Part shown: piece after piece, positions 6,003 through 7,605 of the stretch
Numbering within the stretch: the first letter of the stretch is position 1
Layout: every line of letters starts with the position of its first letter
Source of the DNA: an uncultured Erysipelotrichaceae bacterium
GTDB lineage: Bacteria > Bacillota_I > Bacilli_A > Erysipelotrichales > Erysipelotrichaceae
Assembly (NCBI GenBank): GCA_900319505.1
Contig: ONOV01000136.1
Location: forward strand, 1 to 7,605
Length of the DNA stretch: 7,605 bases
Reading direction: 5' to 3'
The notes under the pieces: generated by a model
Database searches by the model: none
What the model was told of the DNA's origin: nothing
What the model saw: only the letters and a program-made list of their open reading frames with translations
Made by a program: the position numbers and the translations under genes

Positions 6003-6608
6003 ATGAATATATTTCTGGTAATCCTTGCAAGCTACCTGTTCGGATCAATTCCCTGGGCACTTGTCATCGGGAAAGTATTCTATCATAAGGATATTCGTAA
6101 GGAAGGCTCGGGCAATCTCGGTGCTTCCAATGCCGGCCGGGTTCTCGGCAAGCCGGCAGCTGTTTCCGTTACACTGCTGGATGCATTCAAAGGCTTCTTT
6201 GCCATGATGCTGGCACATTTTGCGGCACCGGAAATCACGATGATTGCGGGTCTTGTATGTGCCTTCGGCCACTGCTTTCCGCTGTTTGCCGGCTTCAAAG
6301 GAGGCAAGGCAGTTGCCACAACCTATGGTCTGTTTTTAGGCATTGTCGTATTTCTGCACGGTCACTGGTTCTGGAACTTTGTCTGGCCCATTCTGCTGTT
6401 CTTTGCCATTCTGTATCTCTGCCGGATCGTATCCATTTCATCTCTGTCTGCGATCCTGATTGAAGGCATTACCACTCTTTTTGTCAATCACAATACGCAG
6501 ATCACGGTATCTCTTCTGATCTTATGGGCATTCATCCTGTACCGCCACAGAGGCAATCTTGTACGCATCAAGAACGGTACAGAAAACAAAGTGAAATGGA
6601 TGGGCTGA
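6003..6608 (+). CDS. plsY: Acyl-phosphate:glycerol-3-phosphate acyltransferase PlsY
   Basis: An integral membrane enzyme that transfers the acyl group of acyl-phosphate (made by PlsX) to glycerol-3-phosphate, giving lysophosphatidic acid for phospholipid synthesis. It has 201 residues, the normal size. All three family motifs are present. Motif 1 is GSIPWAL (14-20) followed by RKEGSGNLGASNAGRVLGK (32-50). Motif 2 is GHCFPLFAGFKGGKAVAT (89-106). Motif 3 is RHRGNLVRIKNGTENK (181-196). The sequence between the motifs is strongly hydrophobic with several membrane helices, and the first helix starts at the N-terminus without a separate signal peptide. Ser42 (GASN) replaces the Thr usual in GATN, a mild change. 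FKGGKAVAT and the ending ENxVxW are also found, from memory, in streptococcal PlsY. It lies head-to-head with the run leading into parE-parC, matching the B. subtilis plsY/parE-parC neighbourhood. The esterase gene follows after 3 bases. Confidence 0.96.
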   Translation: MNIFLVILASYLFGSIPWALVIGKVFYHKDIRKEGSGNLGASNAGRVLGKPAAVSVTLLDAFKGFFAMMLAHFAAPEITMIAGLVCAFGHCFPLFAGFKGGKAVATTYGLFLGIVVFLHGHWFWNFVWPILLFFAILYLCRIVSISSLSAILIEGITTLFVNHNTQITVSLLILWAFILYRHRGNLVRIKNGTENKVKWMG

Positions 6609-6611
6609 GCT

Positions 6612-7394
6612 ATGTCGAAGATTGTAAAGCTTGAACTGCCGATTGAGCCTTTTTCCCAATCACCCCGCACCAACTGGATCTATCTGCCGGATGGCTATGA
6701 GAAAGGCCATAAAGTCTATCCGGTCCTGTACATGTTTGACGGACACAATCTGTTCTACGATGAAGTCGCTACCTATGGCAAATGCTGGGGCATCAAAGAC
6801 TATCTGGACAGTCATCACCTGCCGCTTGTTGTCGTCGGTGAAGACTGCAATCATATCGGCAATGGCCGTATGGATGAATACTGTCCGCTGAAGCCCAGAA
6901 AAATCAAAGGCTGGGAAGACACGGTTCCAAAAGGCGATGTCACGGCAGAATGGTTTGTCAGAACCCTGAAGCCGGCCGTAGAAAAAGAGTTCCGTGTTCA
7001 TAAGGACAGAAAGTATACCGGCATCGGCGGCTCTTCCATGGGCGGTCTGATGAGCGACTACATGGCATGTCTCTACAATGATACCTACAGCCGTTTTGCC
7101 AGCATTTCTCCCGCCACTGAGTTCTGCTATAAAGGCTGCCTGAAGCTGATCGCTTCTTCTTCCTTCAGGCCGCATACAAAGATCTACCGTTCTTTCGGTT
7201 CTTCCGAAATCAAAGGCAGACATACGGAAATGAAAATGATTTCCGCCCTGATGGATCTGTCCAATGCATTTACAGATCAGGGGTGTGAAGTACATAACCG
7301 GATCATCGTCAATGGTGAACACAATGAAGCAACCTGGGAATCCATCGTGCCTGAGTTCCTTCATTATCTCTATCCGGAAATCTACGAAAAATAA
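6612..7394 (+). CDS. Alpha/beta-hydrolase-fold putative esterase
   Basis: A 260-residue protein of the putative esterase family (esterase D-like, Pfam PF00756 type), assigned by motif and not by search. YPVLYMFDGHNLFYD (36-50) and a nearby CWGIKDYL (58-65) match the characteristic region with the oxyanion-hole DG(H/Q)NLF motif. GIGGSSMGGLMS (137-148) is the nucleophile elbow, with Ser142 in GxSxG. GEHNEATWE (235-243) supplies the likely catalytic His237. The acid is probably Glu199 (FGSSEIKG), less certain. There is no signal peptide or membrane segment, so it should be cytoplasmic. Substrate unknown: relatives hydrolyse varied esters, including acyl, acetyl and siderophore esters. Its ATG follows the plsY stop by 3 bases and lacks a strong ribosome binding site, so it is probably co-transcribed and translationally coupled with plsY. 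A terminator follows at once. Confidence 0.88.
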   Translation: MSKIVKLELPIEPFSQSPRTNWIYLPDGYEKGHKVYPVLYMFDGHNLFYDEVATYGKCWGIKDYLDSHHLPLVVVGEDCNHIGNGRMDEYCPLKPRKIKGWEDTVPKGDVTAEWFVRTLKPAVEKEFRVHKDRKYTGIGGSSMGGLMSDYMACLYNDTYSRFASISPATEFCYKGCLKLIASSSFRPHTKIYRSFGSSEIKGRHTEMKMISALMDLSNAFTDQGCEVHNRIIVNGEHNEATWESIVPEFLHYLYPEIYEK

Positions 7395-7398
7395 GTAC

Positions 7399-7426
7399 AG
7401 AGAGGATTCATCGGAATCCTCTTTTC
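7399..7426 (+). terminator. Intrinsic terminator of plsY-esterase
   Basis: A perfect 9-base-pair stem AGAGGATTC/GAATCCTCT (7401-7409 with 7414-7422) around the tetraloop ATCG, extendable by one G-U and one A-U pair, begins 6 bases after the esterase stop. The right arm runs into TTTT followed by CCC. The T-run is short, so termination may be partial. Confidence 0.75.
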
Positions 7427-7566
7427 CCTGACAGCCGAATAAAATTTGATAACTTAAATCAAGCCCTTTTTCAGAGATTTCTTCGATAGATTCATAAGCT
7501 TCAGAATTTTTCTGATCGGCCACCACGAAAAGAGGAGACAGGCTCCCCGGTTTTGAAAATTCGTTC

Positions 7567-7572
7567 TATAAT
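7567..7572 (+). promoter_or_regulatory. Possible -10 box (TATAAT)
   Basis: A perfect TATAAT in a gene-free region, pointing rightwards. There is no matching TTGACA 16-18 bases upstream (TTGAAA at 7553-7558 is only 8 bases away) and no TG extension, so it rests on the -10 box alone. Confidence 0.35.
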
Positions 7573-7578
7573 CTGCTT

Positions 7579-7603
7579 AGGAACGGAAAGTTGAGCCGTT
7601 CTT
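7579..7603 (+). other. Hairpin just downstream of the TATAAT box
   Basis: AGGAACGG (7579-7586) pairs with CCGTTCTT (7596-7603), giving eight pairs with one G-U and a 9-base loop AAAGTTGAG. If the TATAAT at 7567 is a promoter, this stem begins almost at the 5' end of the transcript. That fits a structured leader RNA, but the sequence ends before it can be classified. Confidence 0.4.
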
Positions 7604-7605
7604 CA

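Larger units (their letters stand above)
7427..7605. other. Intergenic region at right edge, no gene seen
   Basis: About 180 bases with no ATG-started reading frame on the plus strand. The first ~110 bases are A/T-rich and include a small perfect hairpin TCAGAA-TTT-TTCTGA (7501-7515) without a terminator-like context. A promoter-like TATAAT and a hairpin occupy the last 40 bases. Whatever they control would begin beyond the window. Confidence 0.6.

Noticed and set aside
7446..7470. TTGAT/ATCAA stem followed by GCCCTTTTT, resembling a second terminator
   Set aside because: The stem is only five A/T-rich pairs with a 7-base loop, and the T-run is not adjacent to it. Too weak, and a good terminator lies just upstream.
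7501..7515. TCAGAA-TTT-TTCTGA mini-hairpin
   Set aside because: Six pairs with a 3-base loop, no T-run after it and no nearby gene to act on; likely chance in A/T-rich DNA.
6660..7526. A 288-codon open frame on the minus strand, starting at GTG, longer than the esterase gene it opposes
   Set aside because: It covers most of the esterase gene, whose motifs are clear on the plus strand. The GTG has no ribosome binding site, and the translation shows no recognisable domain. It is an antisense shadow with a short chance extension into the intergenic DNA.
1..7605. CRISPR array, transposon, prophage, tRNA or rRNA
   Set aside because: No regularly spaced repeats, transposase or integrase motifs, terminal inverted repeats or tRNA cloverleaf were seen on either strand. 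Apart from the two short intergenic regions, the DNA is filled with genes.

Overview
The window looks like an ordinary chromosomal, core-genome segment of a low-to-mid GC member of the Bacillota. Three things point there: Gram-positive-type topoisomerase IV genes in the order parE-parC, a PlsY acyltransferase next to them (as in Bacillus subtilis, where plsY/yneS lies beside parE-parC and points away from them), and strong AGGAGG-type ribosome binding sites. TGA is used as a stop in several genes, so the code is the standard one and not that of Mycoplasma. An Erysipelotrichia-like host is my best guess, but only a guess from overall protein flavour.

Layout. Minus strand, in order of transcription from right to left: an adenylate-kinase-like P-loop NTPase (5335-5850), an unrecognised two-helix membrane protein (4592-5338), parE (2648-4564), parC (143-2644), and the first 47 codons of a YqeG-type HAD phosphatase that runs off the left edge (1-141). 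Every junction in this run is tight (4-base overlap; a stop codon inside the next promoter; 3-base gap; 1-base gap). It can therefore be transcribed as one operon, with an extra promoter immediately before parE. Plus strand: plsY (6003-6608) and an alpha/beta-hydrolase esterase (6612-7394) separated by 3 bases, ended by a hairpin terminator at 7399-7426. The two groups diverge from a 152-base intergenic region that holds inverted repeats and a plsY promoter. The last 180 bases carry no gene. They contain a TATAAT box followed by a hairpin, which may be the start of the leader of a gene outside the window.

How the genes work together. ParE (ATPase/Toprim) and ParC (breakage-reunion) form topoisomerase IV, which unlinks daughter chromosomes. 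PlsY makes lysophosphatidic acid from acyl-phosphate and glycerol-3-phosphate, the first acylation in phospholipid synthesis. The esterase coupled to it may act on an ester, but its substrate is unknown. The kinase-like protein and the membrane protein sit between plsY and parE, where B. subtilis has nothing, and are the least understood part.

I found no CRISPR array, tRNA, rRNA, transposon or prophage. No strong case for a new multi-gene system emerged. The best leads are the membrane-protein/kinase pair, the repeats in the divergent intergenic region, and the promoter-plus-hairpin at the right edge.
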